Positions 13,998 through 14,163 of a stretch of 14,163 nucleotides of DNA are shown here, in pieces; within the stretch, counting starts at the first letter, position 1, and the number at the start of each line of letters is the position of its first letter. The stretch is taken from contig CAMYXG010000018.1 in the NCBI GenBank assembly GCA_947303225.1, forward strand, positions 1-14,163, given 5' to 3'. This stretch comes from an uncultured Caryophanales bacterium. GTDB taxonomy: Bacteria > Bacillota_I > Bacilli_A > RF39 > UBA660. A program made the position numbers and the translations under genes. The notes beneath the pieces were generated by a model. The model was not told where the DNA came from and searched no databases. It was given only the letters and a program-made list of their open reading frames with translations.

Positions 13998-14163
13998 TTA
14001 TAATTTTTCAATCTCTTCAATACTTAAACCACTAATTCTAGAAATCACTTCATAATCAATTCCCTCTATCTTCATCTTACGAGCATTTTCTAGATTTTTC
14101 TGTTTCTCTCCTTCTTTTATTCCTTCCTTTCTTCCTTCCTTTATTCCTTCTTCTAATCCTTCT
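13998..14163 (-). CDS. C-terminus of a probable Rpn-family nuclease/transposase protein (partial)
   Basis: The last 54 codons of a gene whose start is beyond the right edge. The visible part has EG-rich repeats (EGLEEGIKEGRKEGIKEG), a basic stretch, then a short end reading IEGIDYEVISRISGLSIEEIEKL. Repeated E-G-x-x-E-G units followed by a small helix with I-S-x-x-[TS]-G-L-S-x-E-E-I are common at the C-termini of Rpn (PD-(D/E)XK, recombination-promoting nuclease, formerly transposase_31) proteins in gut Firmicutes. The nuclease core is not visible, so the name rests on this tail only. No terminator is obvious after its UAA. Confidence 0.6.
   Translation of the reverse strand, partial: EGLEEGIKEGRKEGIKEGEKQKNLENARKMKIEGIDYEVISRISGLSIEEIEKL

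Noticed and set aside
13778..14035. Plus-strand open frame of 85 codons
   Set aside because: It runs antisense through the T-box leader, promoter and the end of the Rpn-like gene; it has no SD and a low-complexity Phe/Tyr/Leu composition.
14090..14163. TTCCTT/TTCTTT tandem pattern as a noncoding microsatellite or CRISPR-like array
   Set aside because: The units are in frame and encode an E-G repeat typical of a protein tail; there are no spacers.

Overview
The window is an AT-rich stretch of a low-GC Firmicutes (Bacillota) chromosome. Evidence for this is consensus sigma-A promoters, strong purine-rich Shine-Dalgarno (SD) sites, a T-box leader on hisS, a Bacillus-type LexA with CGAAC-N4-GTTCG-like operators, and core genes in arrangements familiar from Bacilli. 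The mix of a short archaeal-type AspRS, a lineage-specific prepilin fused to InlB-type repeats and very A-rich coding suggests an uncultured-type gut Bacilli lineage (RF39/Erysipelotrichia-like). That placement is inference. The standard bacterial code fits: UGG is Trp and mutM ends with UGA. Almost all genes are on the minus strand; only lexA and an alpha/beta hydrolase are on the plus strand.

Left part (1-4545): a 3'-truncated pyruvate kinase gene, then the polA-mutM repair pair (DNA polymerase I and formamidopyrimidine-DNA glycosylase, 15 bp apart). Next comes an SOS control region. lexA (plus) is divergent from an unlisted 49-codon gene at 4705-4854 (minus), a one-pass membrane microprotein. 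Its promoter is a perfect TTGACA-17-TATAAT with a LexA-box-like palindrome in the spacer, and lexA has its own palindrome over its -35. By position it corresponds to the SOS division inhibitors YneA (Bacillus, Listeria) and SosA (Staphylococcus), but it is smaller and lacks LysM. Between this gene and polA lies a candidate plus-strand small RNA with a C-rich loop and a strong terminator, antisense to the microprotein's 3' UTR.

Middle (5602-8245): tcdA (tRNA t6A dehydratase) overlaps an unrecognised 251-aa cytosolic protein gene. Upstream of that is a ~182-nt structured RNA with a consensus promoter, a long closing stem and a U-run; it is probably 6S RNA, which lies next to the tcdA homologue in Bacillus. 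A very A/Lys-rich alpha/beta hydrolase follows on the plus strand.

Right part (8243-14163): a two-gene surface operon encodes a 200-aa single-pass membrane protein and a ~708-aa type IV-pilin-like protein with InlB-type repeats. Then comes the hisS-aspS operon, controlled by a T-box whose specifier loop reads GAC (Asp), overlapping CAU (His). HisRS has a Cys/His/acid-rich tail whose Glu codons also serve as the aspS SD. The window ends in the C-terminus of a probable Rpn-type nuclease/transposase protein.

Together the genes cover DNA repair and SOS control, translation (two synthetases and tRNA modification), global transcription control (6S) and a cell-surface module.
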